64,000 bases of DNA from Gymnothorax reevesii (taxonomy: Eukaryota > Chordata > Actinopteri > Anguilliformes > Muraenidae). The notes beneath the pieces were generated by a model, which did no database searches, was not told the origin of the DNA, and saw nothing but the letters and a program-made list of their open reading frames with translations. The translations under genes were made by a program, and so were the position numbers. Shown piece by piece: positions 13,834 to 27,400 of this stretch (position 1 is the first letter of the stretch; the number at the start of each line of letters is the position of its first letter). The DNA is taken from the NCBI GenBank assembly GCA_029721435.1, contig CM056583.1, positions 46,157,120-46,221,119 on the forward strand, in the 5' to 3' direction.

Positions 13834-15020
13834 AGGTCATTAAAGACTGCATGGAAGCGGTTCTGGAAGTTCTCAATGGAAATATAAAAAGCAAATTTTT
13901 GACTAATCTGAGGTTTTATTAAAATAGATTTTAGCAATGCTGAGAAGGATACTTTGTGGAATGTTTTTATTGTTATTGATCTGGCAGTCTGCCTGGCAGT
14001 TGTTGAATTTGATTGAAAATGCTTATTGGTCATGTTACGCAGCCAGTAGATTGCACCACCGCAAGTAGTGGCCAGGTTTTGCTTGCCTTTGTGCTGTAAT
14101 CTTGCTCAAATCTACCTTTTTTTTTTTTTACTTTATTTGAGGGAGGGGGGAACTGGAGTGACAAGAGGCCAGCCTGCGATAACAGATCATCTGCCAATTA
14201 TTGAATAATGTGCATGCAATGACTCAGCAGTAAGCTTGATTAATATTCCAGAAAGATAGCGGTTTTGACTTGTGCGTTTAATGTTTCAGCAACATCAGGA
14301 TTTACAGCCATACCTATTTTTTGTCAGTTAAATTAGGCCCATTCAAGGTGTTTCCTAGTTTGCTCTTGTCCATAAAATAGAATTCACCTTCTGTATTCGC
14401 TAACTAGGATGCGTTCTCCAAATTTTGTCAGCATCCAAACATGCGCCCCCTTTTATTACGGACACAAACAAGGAAAAAAGTTTGGGCAGTTGCATTAAAA
14501 CTTACAGCAGTGGTATGTCAATGTACTTCGATTTTTTTTACTTTATTCTTGAAAGTAAGAAGACAAGATCTTTATTGTTTTTTCTGTTCAGCTTCATTTT
14601 ATTTGTAAATATGATTCTATTCCTGTCATCCAGGCTTGCCGCACATTCCTTTTTGAATAATTAAACAGCAGGTTATTTTTATCAGGAGTTGGTTCAAAAA
14701 TTTGTTAGAAAAGCCCAGTCTTTTAGGAGCAAAGATGGGCAGGGAAACATCAATTTTCCCACAAATGTGGGAACAAATCTTTGAAAGGTTTAAAAACAAT
14801 GTTCCTCAAATGGAGATAGGCCCTGTATGATTCATTAAAAAAAGAAAGAAAAAAATCAAGGAATCTGAAGGAATTTCCCTGCACAAAGGGCAATGGTGCA
14901 AGCCTAAGCTGAATTCAGTCAGGAACCTTCTTTTGTTTTTCATGAGATATAACCCCATGAGCATAGGATGACTTTTTTCCAAGTACTACAATGTGTAATT
15001 ACATACACAAATGTCAGTTA
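13834..15020. other. stretch without recognised genes
   Basis: AT-rich sequence with short unrelated open frames and a T-run near 14120. I see no exon or repeat family here that I can name. Confidence 0.5.
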
Positions 15021-15049
15021 AAACATGACTGTGCAACAAGAAATTCTTA

Positions 15050-16060
15050 TGGTTACAGTGTCCAGAAGTGCCATTGACTTGTCTGGGCTTGAAGGCATCT
15101 TTGATAGACCATCACACAGTGGAAACGTGCATTCTGGTTTGTCAAATCAATATTCAAGGTGTTTATGGAAAGACATGGATTTTGTGTGCTCCAGACCAAA
15201 GAAGAAATGGACCAGCCATACTGTTGCTAGCAACAAGTCCAAAAGCCATGTTCCGTAATGGTATGGTATTGCATCAGTTCCCTTGGCAAGGGTAACTTGT
15301 ACTTCTGTGAAGATGTCATATGAATGCATATGAAGACCACAATGGAAAAATGATCAGAGTCACATTTTCATGTTGTGGAGAAATGATGAATTAAAAAATT
15401 CAAAACGATCTTAGAAACAAAGCACTTGAAAAATATGCAAAAAAATAAAATGTATAAATAATAATAATATATAATTTATAAAATATAAAAAATGCTAAAT
15501 TTGGACTCTGATCGTTTTTTCCTTTGTGATCTTAATATTTTGACAAGACAACACAAAACTACATTCTGCATTCATTACAAAGGCATAGCTGACAAAACAA
15601 GAGGGTACGGGGGCTGGGACTGGTCTGCCTGCCGTTCTGGTTTGCCCCCAAAGAAGAATGTATGATACATGTTGAAATGCAAAATATGACAACAAAGACT
15701 CCAAACTGTCACACACCTTAAGACTTGATTGCAGAAATCATGGGGCAAAGTTACTCCTGAAACATTAAATCCCTTGCTGTCCACAGTCCCTAAATGAGAC
15801 TAAGTGTTGTGAAAAAGAATGGCAACATTACAAAATGGTAAAAACTGTACTGTTTTTACATGTTGCATAAATCAAATGCTTGTTTTAAAAAGTCAATAAA
15901 ATTTATGTGGTGAGACCGAAAATAATGTACAGTTGTATTGTTTTGAACATAATACAGGTCAAAGATAATGATATGAATCAATATTTTCTGTTGTAATTTT
16001 AATTTAACATTTCAGCCCACACTTTTTCAATTTTGGTTGTACTATGTGAATTTCTATTTT
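15050..16060 (+). mobile_element. decayed Tc1-type DNA transposon
   Basis: Nucleotide phrases follow a Tc1-type transposase gene in order: CCATCACACAGTGGAAACGTG (15107), CCAGACCAAAGAAGAAATGG (15191), and ATGGTATGGTATTGCATCAG with the glycine block (15258). After a gap come AAAGGCATAGCTGACAAAAC (15579) and CACACCTTAAGACTTGATTGC (15712). The 3' end of the gene is TGGCAACATTACAAAATGGTAA (15820). The tail AATACAGGTCAAAGATAA near 15950 resembles the 3' part of the element at 63.7 kb. A central block is deleted and many stops occur. Confidence 0.7.
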
Positions 16061-17500
16061 TTTTTTCTCGAAAATACAGGTATAATACAGTATACTTCAA
16101 ATAGTTATTATAATTTCTTATTGGGACTGAGGATTTCCTTCACAGTTTTCATACATGAGCTTGAAATGGTGAATGATTGTCAAAGTATGCGGTGAAAGGA
16201 ACCCAGTTCATTCACACAGGCAATCTGGGAGTTATCAGTTCCAAGGACGTGTAAATAAAAGCAGCATGCTGTCCTGGGACACTTTATCAAACTCACCCCT
16301 TCTAATCCCTGATTATATTAAACTGAAAGCCAAAATCTCTCTGTCACTCATATAGACTGCTAGAGAGGAATATTACAGAATTAATGCCATTCCCACATGA
16401 TGAATGATAACTTGTATGTGTTTCTCTTGTATCAAATATTTCATATGAAATAAGTCCACTAGGAGAGGGGAAAAAATGAATTAAAAAATCTCAGTTTAGA
16501 ATGGAAAGCTATCATTCATTGAAGGTATAACTTGTATTGACTGTGTCTTTTTTACTTGATTGATTGATTGATTTATTGGTTGGTTAAAATGACTGGTGAG
16601 AGTATGAGGAATTGCCCTGTCAAACAATGTCTGTGACATTCAGAACCAGCATGAACCTTAGGCAAATGAAGGCTTTATGACAAAGAATCCACAACTTTGA
16701 CCTGAACAACCCTCAATGATTAACAGCGATTAGTGGAAGGAAGATCATCATATTTGTCAAATGGAAGGTATTTCAGGATTTAAACACCATGATTAAAAAT
16801 ACCTATCTAAGCCAAGTCTTATACTAGGAAATTTTATTGTCTATATGTATAATTTATTAATTTATTTTTTGTTTACCATGACCATGCATAAAAGCTGCAC
16901 TAGTATAGTAAACACAAATGATGCAGCGTGGTCCGTCAGCTTACTGCATGTTCGCTTTCTGCTTAGCCCAGATCAATGGAAATGTTAGTAAGGGTATATA
17001 GAAGCAACATCATAGTTATGAATGAGTTGTGATTAGATCATTTCTCCCAAGGATGCGGTGTGAGATCAGATGAATGCAGGCCACTTCTGCTGGCTGATCC
17101 TTCAAAATACATTCCTTCAAGTAATCCTGGCCACACTCCATATAATTCAGTAATATTTGAAATAATTTACATTTGTATTGTATTTTGACAAATGTAAACT
17201 GATCTTTTCATTCAGATGCGCAGCAAGTGCTGAATCAGGATTAATTTTTCTGACCCAAACTGCCATAAAGTAAAGTTTAAAAAATTGGCATATCTTACTC
17301 ATCAAGCTTGTTTTCTCACCATAGGCTCATGCAAACATACACAAGAAGTTGTGTATATGCCTTTGTTCACATGCACAACGAGGTCTGTGTCTGGACTGAG
17401 ATACTGTTTAGCCCAACAAAGAGCTTTACTTCCTGCATATTTATCTCTATATTGATTTATAAACACTCAAATTAAATCAGACAGGTCTGCTATTTTTACC
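16061..17500. other. stretch without recognised genes
   Basis: AT-rich non-coding sequence including a short TTGA repeat at about 16555-16575. No exon or element was recognised. Confidence 0.5.
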
Positions 17501-17504
17501 TATT

Positions 17505-17690
17505 CACTTGGCAGTGTAGTGGGTTGAGCTGCCATCTCACAGCTAGTTGGAGCTGGGATTGAGTTTGGCCAGGGGTCTTTCTGTGTTGAGTTGGCTTGTT
17601 CTACACATGTTTGTGTGGGTTTTTTCCGTCCAGTGACATGCATTTTATATTAATTGGAGGCTCTAAGCTAGGAATATGAAAAGGCCCAAC
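17505..17690 (+). repeat. degenerate copy of a common vertebrate tRNA-derived SINE
   Basis: The order of phrases is that of a very common fish repeat: GTAGTGGGTTGAGCTGCCATCTCACAGC, then GGGATTGAGTTTGGCC in the B-box position. Then come TCTTTCTGTGTTGAGTT, GTGTGGGTTTTTTCC and TTAATTGGAGGCTCTAA. The copy is diverged and lacks clear ends. Confidence 0.55.
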
Positions 17691-19469
17691 ACACTGCAGA
17701 AAGAATGACAGAGGCAGTAACAGCCAGACTTCATTTTGTTCTCAAAATACTGAAGAAGGTCGATTTAACCGATTGTTTGCTTTTGTTCCATGATTAATAA
17801 AATAGATCTCTGGTAGTTGCCATATATATTTACAGCATGTGGGGCCTTTTCATATTCCCAGTTTCACCAATTTCTTCTGCAAGCAACCGCAGCTTATGCT
17901 TTTTTTTTTTTTTTTAATGCTTCAGGTACATCCCTACCTTTTCAGACTCTAAAATTACCCATCGGTATAAACGAATGATATGTGCTTTGATTTCTTATTT
18001 GTCTTGCTGAGTCCGGCAGGTGACATAAGATAGCCGAAAAATTGCCAAAAAGTTTTGATAAACGAACATCTTCTACTAATGCATTCATTTATTTTTATCT
18101 TATGGAATAAGCTGATTAAAAATTTGCCACTGTGTAAAAATATAGAGATGGTAGTGTATGTTCTGAGCAAATGAATTGGAAGATGGAAGGAAAGGTGCAT
18201 TTTTGCCATGTCTGTGCTGCGTGTCGTAGGCCCCTCCTCATCAAGTCCGATCAATACTTTCCAGGAGCTTATCACCAGAGGAATTAAGTGTTCGCCTTTT
18301 ACCCTGAGCTGCATAAATTGAGCGGAGGAGAAACTAGTGCAGAGAGTGACCACTGAATGCCGCGCATGAACTCTTCAACACTAAGTGGACTTGCATTTCC
18401 CTTCTGCTCTGGTGGCTACAATGACAGAGACATTATGGTGGACGTCATGTTTTCAACCCATTATGGTGAGTTGATATTTTCCACAGATTGTGTGATTTTA
18501 ATAAATCTGCCAAAATTTTCCATTGACCAGAAGCCAGCAAAATGCCTTACTTTCAAGACACATCCTGAATAGAAATGCCCCAGTTATGATGTGCTCTATA
18601 TTACAGCAAACCGTAAAGGAGTGACAGTTTAGGGGAAAAATACAGATTAAACATGACTGCGGGTTTACTGTTTTTAGGTTACACGATGAGTCTCTCTGGT
18701 TTTAGTGTAGAGCATATCTGATACACAGGGTATGTATTGCATTTATGGATGTATGACGGGGTATTACTCCCCCAAAGAGGAACATTTTCAGATTGTAGTA
18801 GCATCTTACGTGTGCACTCAATTTTCAGAATGTTGTTTGCACATATGTGGCACAACAGCTGCGCATTTCCCCGTATTTAGCCAATCATACAGTAGGAGAC
18901 AACTATTTTAAATTGGCCAATGTCACCTAAGGCAGATAACCCAACCTTGTGAAGTGATATGGCAGTGAGACTGCAGTGAGAAAGAAAACGGCAGTGAGAA
19001 CAAGCAGGTGTTATCTTGGGGGGTTTGGGTTTGCGTTACATTTGTGACAAATTTTTATGGTCAAAAATAAAAGACTTCATGCAAGTTTGAGTACTGGAAG
19101 TGCAATGGAATTGATTATACCAGAGTTTATATTTGAGAATCGTCCTGAAAGGTTTTTCTGTCTGATTCTTAACTGTTATAATGTTTAGACAACCCGAGAA
19201 ACTTTAATAGACAAAAACAAGGTATGAGTGAGAGTAAAGTATTTTTAAATCGGCCAAGTAAAGTGATTTCTAAGCCAAACTGGAGTTATTGCACTGGGAG
19301 ACAATCGGAATGTTTGTATTGAATATTAGCCTGTTTCCTGTGCACTGAATGGGTTATGGACGTTCTTCTGAAGCCAAACTCTACTCTGTTAGCTTATCAT
19401 TCACCTTCTAATCTCTCTCCCTGTTTTGTCTCCTGTCTCCTCTCCTAACTACAGCTCTTGTGCTCTTGT
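17691..19469. other. region upstream of mir-122, no gene recognised
   Basis: It contains short open frames on both strands, such as 17955-18353 on the minus strand, with no recognisable family. The pri-mir-122 promoter could lie here or further upstream; I could not identify it. Confidence 0.4.
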
Positions 19470-19552
19470 CCTCCAGAGCTTTGGAGTGTGACAATGGTGT
19501 TTGTGTCCAAAGTAGTCAAACGCCATTATCACACTAAATAGCTACGGTGAGA
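19470..19552 (+). ncRNA. mir122: microRNA mir-122 precursor
   Basis: The 5p arm at 19482-19503 contains GGAGTGTGACAATGGTG, the distinctive miR-122-5p sequence including its seed. The 3p arm at 19519-19540 contains CGCCATTATCACACTAAATA. The two arms pair through AGTGTGA and AATGGTGTTTG around a short loop (TGTCCAAAGTAGT), as in the known hairpin. Mir-122 is the abundant liver microRNA that regulates lipid and cholesterol genes. In human it lies between NEDD4L and ALPK2 on the NEDD4L strand, and the same position and strand are seen here. The start and end of the primary transcript cannot be fixed; I saw no clear promoter. Confidence 0.96.
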
Positions 19553-21433
19553 AGCTTCCCCTGGTCCAAGGACCCCATGTCAGGGGAGCTGATGCAATGC
19601 GTGGAGCCCTGCTGTTCACCTCAATTACCTTTATGCACACTATCAAAGCTCCCATTCTAATCCATTTTTCTAAGCTAAAAAACATTGATTGCTGACTAAA
19701 ACCAGACAGGAACATACAGAGATTTGTATAGCGGTATGCAGAACAAACCATTTTACTCTGCGAATATTTTATGATTTTACTTTTTTTAATAGATAAGTTT
19801 GACATTATAACAGAGCACCAGTTGAATGACTGATATCAAAATACAAAATAAAAAATAATAATAATAATAATTAAAAAATAGCAGAGACCAATCCACCAAT
19901 GATGCATTGTAGGTGAATTTGTGTGAGGGGCATCTCCCTCCACTGTTGAATTTTAATAAAAATATGCGCCCCAGTTTTTGCACACTGTGCCAAGTGAATA
20001 GCATAGGGTGTCACATGCTGACCAGCATTCACACAAGTCACTGGTGAACTGGACTCTGGGCTCACATTTTAAATCCCAATGACATAGGGATGACAAGGTC
20101 AGAGGTCATTCTTAGTTTGTGAGCCAAATTTTAATAGAGCACAATGAAACAATCAAGAAATGACAAACTGATTACAGTGATTTTCAACAGCTACAAAAAA
20201 AAAAGAGCCAATTCATGGCTTCAAAAACTATATGATAGGATGCCTCCATACTATGTTACAAAAGTATATCTCATACAGATCTATGTCCTCTTCTCCTCTT
20301 CATTTGTGGCTACTCCAGCCAAGATATGTAAACCAGCACCAGGGTTATGATGCATCAGGCAGCCATATCACAGTAACCATATCTATTACACATTCAGTTT
20401 AGTCCTGTACTCATTCCTTAAGGATATTGGCCGCAGCATAAAAGAATATAAAAATACATGATCGAGCTCTGAGGAGGGATGGAATAACACAAGTGCCAGG
20501 TTAAATTTATGGGGAGTTAAAAGGTATAAATAGTTTTGTAAGAATTCAATATGTCAAAAGTTCCCTGGAAACTGTGATGAAATCGCTAGCAGGGCAGAGA
20601 AGCAGCTGGTGACAATTGTTAACAGGTCAAAATGTTCCAGGAGTTAGGCTGTCCCTTTTCAGCAGTTTGTGAGGCAATGCCTCCCTACAAAAAGCCCTCT
20701 CTGTCACCAAATTTCAATGCTGGGTGCTGGAAGATATCACTTCACACCACCCCCAACCACCTGTTGGGAACTGGTGTCATATCTAAAAGCATGCTTTCGG
20801 AAATGGGGGAAAATATCATTTGGAAAAGGAAACTCGGTGGTGAGGGGGAATGTGAAATTATTTCAAAGTGTTTCACTCTACAAGGCTAGTGCTTCATTTC
20901 TCATTGTGTGCATCACTAAGGTTACAGAATATATACATCAAGATTTTACTTGGAAGAGACTGATTAATAGTAGTAACATCTAGCTGCCCATGAAAACTCA
21001 GTACTTACCCACTAACTATAATGTTGTGTAACATAAGTCCGTAGTTGAATACAGTGCATTTTCCAAGTTAATTTGAAAAAAAAAACAACATTTCTGACTT
21101 ACATTTGAACATATGATCATTGTACAGTTTTACAGCAGTCTTAAAATATAATAAATATGTTTGCTTTGTAGAAAATACATTTTATTTTACTGGTTTTCCT
21201 TTTTATAACCACAATTTCAAACTGCAAGTGATATAAATAGTCCAACAATATAATTTCATTCTACCTGACATTGGAGTCACAGCTGATAATCCGGAGAGCA
21301 TGCTGTTCTCTGAATGATTAAATGACTAGTACATTTCTAGTACAAGAACACTTTCACTAGTTGTCCTCAGAAAAGAAGTCCCTGACTGTTCGAGGTACAT
21401 TATGCTCCAAGGTTTGTGGCCACCATCACTGCT
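19553..21433. other. spacer between mir-122 and the alpk2 3' end
   Basis: AT-rich, with an ATA-rich run at about 19850-19870. The part next to alpk2 probably includes its 3' UTR (minus strand). No exon was recognised. Confidence 0.45.
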
Positions 21434-24400
21434 TCAGGACTTGCTCTTCAGATTTACGGTGAATGGCTTCTTCTTCGGCTGAGGCGGTGGTTTTGGATTT
21501 GAAGCAGGCTGTGTCCTTCTAGGCTTTGTTTGGCCTGGCTGAAGGGGCTTCAGACCAAGTAACTCACAGAACTTGTTGCACTGATGAAGGGCTTTAAATT
21601 GCTCAATGAATGAGGTGGCGCAGTTTCCTTTAAACCCCTTGTATCTGAAAACAGTAAAATCACCAGCAAAAAAACGTAATAAATCTTCTACATTAGGCCA
21701 GGTATGATTTATTTTCATCAATAATTTCCCCCCATAAACTTACCCTTTTTTAGGGGTCGCTATACCAACGTCAGTCAACTTCATCCCCACTCCTGAAAAA
21801 AACGGTAAACAAATCATTTAAAGATCTAATTTATGAAATGAATATTTCACAATTGAAAATGTCAAACTAAATTTTAAGTACAGTACCAATAGATGATCTG
21901 GTTTATTTAGACTGTCCACTGCATAATGAAGATGTCCTCATGAAATGATTGAGGAGGATTACAGTTTGGGCATTAGTTCACTGCGGTGGTTGACAATGCA
22001 CAGGTTTTGGATAGCATGTACATAGGCCATATTTTGGAGCCAGCCAACCAGAACACATTTTGTATTCCAAGGTTCAGTCATGGCATGATGAGTTGTGTGT
22101 TTTACCCTGCATGTCAGTGACCAGCAGGTTGCCCTCAGTTTTGTCGTAGACCCAGTGCTGGAAAGCGCAGCATTTCTGGCCTGGCTCAGAGTCCCGTCTT
22201 GTCAGGTTGATCTCCTTCCCGTCTTTCACCGAGTACTTCACAAAATCGCCAATCAGCTCCTCCTCTAGTGTGGCATATGGGATGTCACTGGAAGGTCGAT
22301 GCACTAAGAGAATAGGAATGATTCTGCAGCAGAGATTAGTAGATGTTGTTACTGCCCCCCGCCCATTTGAATCATCATTCGAGATAATGGTGACCATGAA
22401 TAATGCTGTCATTCTCCACTCACTCTGGAACCTCTCCAAACTCCACGGCAGACCTGGCCACTCTTTCGTAGGCTTTAATATATTCCCGGGCTGTGTTCTG
22501 CACAGAACACTCCTGGAAAACAGAGCCAACATTAACATTTTGGAGCTAAGAAGTTAACTTTTATTCAGCATAACAGCACAACAATTAAATAACAATTAAA
22601 GGGGTGGTCATACAAATGTTAAATAATATAGTTAAGCGTAAAACCTCCATAGCTTAACATAGCCTAACGTGGCGCACCGTAGCAATCTGTAGCCATCCGT
22701 GGCTATCTGCAGAAAAAACTTGGCCATATCGTGAGAAAACCGTCCATAAATGTGTATCTGTTGGGTGTGTTCAAAAGATAGCTATGGTAGCGGGAACGTA
22801 GCAGTAACTTAGTTTAATGTAGTTACACGTAGTTTATCGTAGTAACAATGGTAGCCTACCATAGCCAAACATAGAGTACCCCGTAATCAACAAATTTAGC
22901 GTGAATCTACAGGCAACTAAGGGCTACTATGTTACACTATGGCTGTTGATGTTTTCTTCCACATTATTTAGGGCATCAGTAACTTAACTCTCTGTCCAGT
23001 GACTCAGCTTCTCCGTTACTCTACATCAGTCCAAACCACACCTGCTCCGGCAGCTGTACCATTCTGCATAGGTTTTAATTTCAAATGTAGTTTGGCATAC
23101 ATGACACTAATAATTTGGCGTGCAACAAGGGCTAAAGCTGTAAAAGGAGGTGTGCTTTTAGAGTTATAGCAAAAATTAGCAGAACACTGAATCTCCAGGC
23201 AAAGAGTTGGTTGCCTCTGCTTTGCGTTGTCGATGCACAGGCCACACCCGACCAAATCTTTACAGCATGCACCTACCTCCACTGCCAGACTGTAGTTCTT
23301 GTCAATGAGCTCTGCACTGCGTTTGGTCCCTTGACTGATGGCATTGTGTACTTTGAGCACACAAGGGTGACCAGGACTGAAAATGGGCAACATGCCGCCC
23401 ATAAGCTTGGTCCGAAAGGCACGGCGGTGCATGCCTTCGCCAAAGTGCACCTGGTCAGTCAGGATGCTGGCTGGCTGGTTCTCCCCAAAGTACTGCTCAC
23501 TGAGGAAGTCGTCTCTGAACAGCAGTGGGCTACACTTCACATCCTCCTCCACCCCATCAACAACGTCCACTAAGGTGCAAAGTAGTAAGAAAAAGAAAAC
23601 CCCAAAACAGTCAGTTAGAACTAATAACACTCCTCAATTAGTACTCAAAACACTGAGCAAGTCTCAGATTTAAACCCTGAAAAGGTTTTTCTCTTCTTAC
23701 CGGTTGGCATTTTTCAGTTTAATAATTCATCTTTTTCAATACAATTGAGAAAATGCCAAATCATTGACATGTGAAACCTCTGTAATGGGAATCTCATCTC
23801 ACCTGCTTGGTGGCTGGATGAGGGTACAAGTTCACTCAAGACTGAAGAAACAAAGGTGAGAGTGTTTCAGCTCAAACTCTTTAAAAAGTGACTCAACCAT
23901 TTCACTGAATTAAATCAATTTTCTAAACCTCTCAGAAGGTCTTACCGTTTGAGGTCAAGTAAAATTCTGAGGTAAGGGTTCCAAGAGGGCAGCTTACACA
24001 GCACTGGTATCGTCCCAGGTCTTGACTTGAGGGCTTTAAGATTATGTATGACAGTATCCCTTCTTCGCCTGCACTGTTAAAGAGCAAGAACCATAAATAG
24101 ACAACCCTCGAATATGGGTATATTAATCTCACTGTTTTATAATTTGACTACTATGGAATCAACAGCGGAGTAGCTATGAAAAAATGCATATTTGAAATAT
24201 TTACACGGTAGAAATGAAAAGCAGGCCTGAATAACAGTTACATAAAAATCAAATATTGCTCCCACTCCATGATCTGTCTGAGTGAATCACCACCCCACTG
24301 CTGTTAAAGCGACATTCTGCCAAGATTTAGGTTTCGCAAGACTTAGCAATTAGCACCGCCAAGTGGCAGCAAAGTAGATTTTTTCCCCCTGCATGAATAC

Positions 24401-27400
24401 AAACAATAACTTTGCAATCATTAGGAGGGGAACATGTAGAAAAGAACAAAGATGTACCTTCTTTTAGATTCTTCCAGAACAGCTCCTTCTCTAGTCCACT
24501 GCACAGAGCTCTGTACAGAGACAGCACTGAACTGGCACTGAAGGCTAATGCTCCCAGGATCGCCAGAAAGCTTCTCAGCTTTTATGTGTAGCAGTACTTT
24601 CGGGACTATGTAGGAACACAAGCAAACTCAGGAGGTCATGCTTTCTTTCTCTTTGAAAGTTAATTGGTTATAAAACAAAATATAATCAATTGCAACCAAA
24701 ACCAACAACCTCATCGACCAAACGGAAAGTTAATACACTCTGTTACCTTCTTTGGGTGCTTGCGGCTTCTGCTTAACCACTTCGTTGTAAGCTCTCCTGT
24801 GGCCTGCTGCTACTGCCGACACCGGTTTCTCTTGTGGCACAAGGACTGATTTTTGATGCTTTGATTCTGTGGGTTGCTTGCCATCCTTGGTCTCGAATAC
24901 ATGTCTACGCTTTGAAATGTATTCACCTCGCTGCTTCACAAGGCCAGCTGACTGGCTTTCATCTGTGTCCATTGCATTCATTGGACTTGCATAAGAGCAT
25001 TTCCCCTTGACTTTGGCCTTTACATTGTTGATTTCTGATTGTTTCTGTATTTGTATACAGTTTGGTTGGGAGGAAAGAGCTGACTGTTTACCATTAATCT
25101 CCACCTGCTGTGCTGGACTGGTATCAAAAATGGCAGTGTTGCCCCCGGCAGGTTTTGGTTGGGCACTGCTTGTAACATCTTTCAATGTTTCAGCCTCAAC
25201 TTTGTCAGATGACTTCTGGGATTGTTTTTTCTTCTTTTTACCTGGGGATTTTATGCAATTTTCTGTCATTTCTTTGTTCCTCACATCTGTGCCAGCTTTA
25301 CATTCTGTGTTTGGTATTGCAGGTGATTCGCAAGTGATAAGTGACTCTGGAATCGGAGTTTCCAGTTTTTTTGAAGCCTGTGCAGCTGTCTGTTTGGATT
25401 TCTCTTGGTTGATGGCAGGTTTCCGTTTGCCCTCGTGGCTTGATTTTTTACTCCCTGATGTTGTTCTTGAGGCTGTATGAGGCATTTTCTGGCCCCTGTC
25501 TGGTTTGATTTCACAAACGCTCCGAGTCTTGTTCATTTTCATATGTTCTAAAGAAGTATAATCAATCTGATTTCCATTGTCCACATCAGGCCAGGGCGCG
25601 TGGCCCACAGGATCATTCAGGTCTAGACTGATGTATGCAGTTTTTGATTCCTCACAGACAACAAATGCTTCACCAGAGACCATTCGCAAATTTGAATATT
25701 CTTTGATAAAGTCATAGACTGTGTCTGCGGTTTCATGGCTCTTTTTCCCCTGGAAGACAGGCTGCTGTAGATCCTCACAAGACGAAGGTTTGAAAAGATC
25801 TTTTTCAGCACTTTGAACACAACCAACGGCTAAGTTTTCCTCATGTTCACCTGCTGGAAAATGACCGCCATCTGTCCTCTCATTGCCAATTTTTAGCAGT
25901 TCCTTTCCTTGAATTTCTGTGGAAAATGCCTCTGATCTATCACAAGTTCTGTTCCAATCAGTTTCTAAAAATGCGGCTCGCTGCTGGTCCCCGGTCAATG
26001 AGCCATATTTAGCTGCATGAAGGTGAATATTTCTTGGGCAGGTTGGAGCTAACGGCATAATAAACTCAAAGCTTTCATTTTTCTTCGGCTGTAGACCAGC
26101 ATGCAAAAACTCCCTGTTGTTGCATACTCCTTTGTCTGTTTCTTCAGCCTGTGTCCCCCTGCTTTTCGGAACTGGGGCTCTTGTAAGTCTTTGGAAGGTC
26201 CCTGCAGCTCTCTGAGGAACTGTGTCAGAGCTCAGACTTTTTCTAGGCTTGGGCTTCTTAGCAGACAGTTGGCTTGAGTAACTTGAGAACGTCAGGGACT
26301 CGTGGCTTCTTCTCCGAGTCGCCGTTTCCTTAATGTCTTCATAAAGAGCGGAGAGAGTGTCTTCTGTCTCCTTCCTCAGTGCTTCAATCTCTGGCTGAGC
26401 ACGGACATATTTCATGGTTAGTGGTATATTCATGGTTAGTTGTATATTCCTTTGTTAATATGATTCACTTACTACTAGTCAGATCTTGAGATTGCCACAG
26501 AAGATAAATTTGAATGACAGATATGCTGTGAGGATACTATATTTGTGTTATAAAGTGTAAAAAAAAAACCAAAAAACAACCTGGTATTGTATAACAACCA
26601 ACTCATTTTTCACATTCCAGTTATTTTTAGTTTCATACCTCAATCCCCTGGGGATACATTCACTGCCCAACATGCGTGTAAGTATAAACCCACTGAATAC
26701 TCAGACGGAGGAAGAGACAGTCACAATTATAGATATAAGCTTCAGCTACACTCCCCTAGTATATTGAGGCTTAACCAATCATGTTCCACCTAACAAGCTT
26801 CATTAAACGGTTATTGGGACAAGGGTTGGGGTTCAATTTGTAGGTGTCTAATTACAAAGCTCAGCAGTGCTCAAACCGCTTGCCCCAGCCCTTGGAATTC
26901 TAACTATTGTCATTCAAAGCTTTCTATAATTAGTCGCCATTTCTGTCTGTGTGGTTTTTCAAAGCCACACATTCAGTGGCACCCGTAGCTGTCACTCTCA
27001 GTGTTATTGGCTCAGTGAGTAATCAAAGGAGTAGATACAGTAGCTCCACCAGTGGGTTCCTTGCCAGGTCCTGACAGCTAGATTGAAGACTTCAGCTGCA
27101 GTTAAATTCACCTAACTGGTGGAACAAGCCTTTGCAGGCAATATTACGGTTAAGCATTCAATGGTGTTTCATAGTAACCTAGAATTAAGGTTGAGACGAC
27201 ACCTGAAAGCATAGCTTTAATATAAATCTCTTTCATTTTGCTACAGATTACTAGCCAGATGAAACACAGATTCACCCTGCACTTCAAGTGTACTGCTTTG
27301 TCTGAAAAATGTTGCCTTTCGCATTTACTTACCTTCTTTTCCAGACAAGCCTGTGAAGTCTGTGAAAAAATCCTTGCCCTGTGAGAATCCTTGGGAATTT

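Noticed and set aside
17955..18353. 132-codon minus-strand open frame upstream of mir-122
   Set aside because: No family resemblance, no splice context, AT-rich; likely chance.
27150..27332. Extension of the first alpk2 exon frame past 27333
   Set aside because: A strong GTAAGT donor lies at 27332-27331 and the next exon joins in phase there, so the extension is read-through into the intron.
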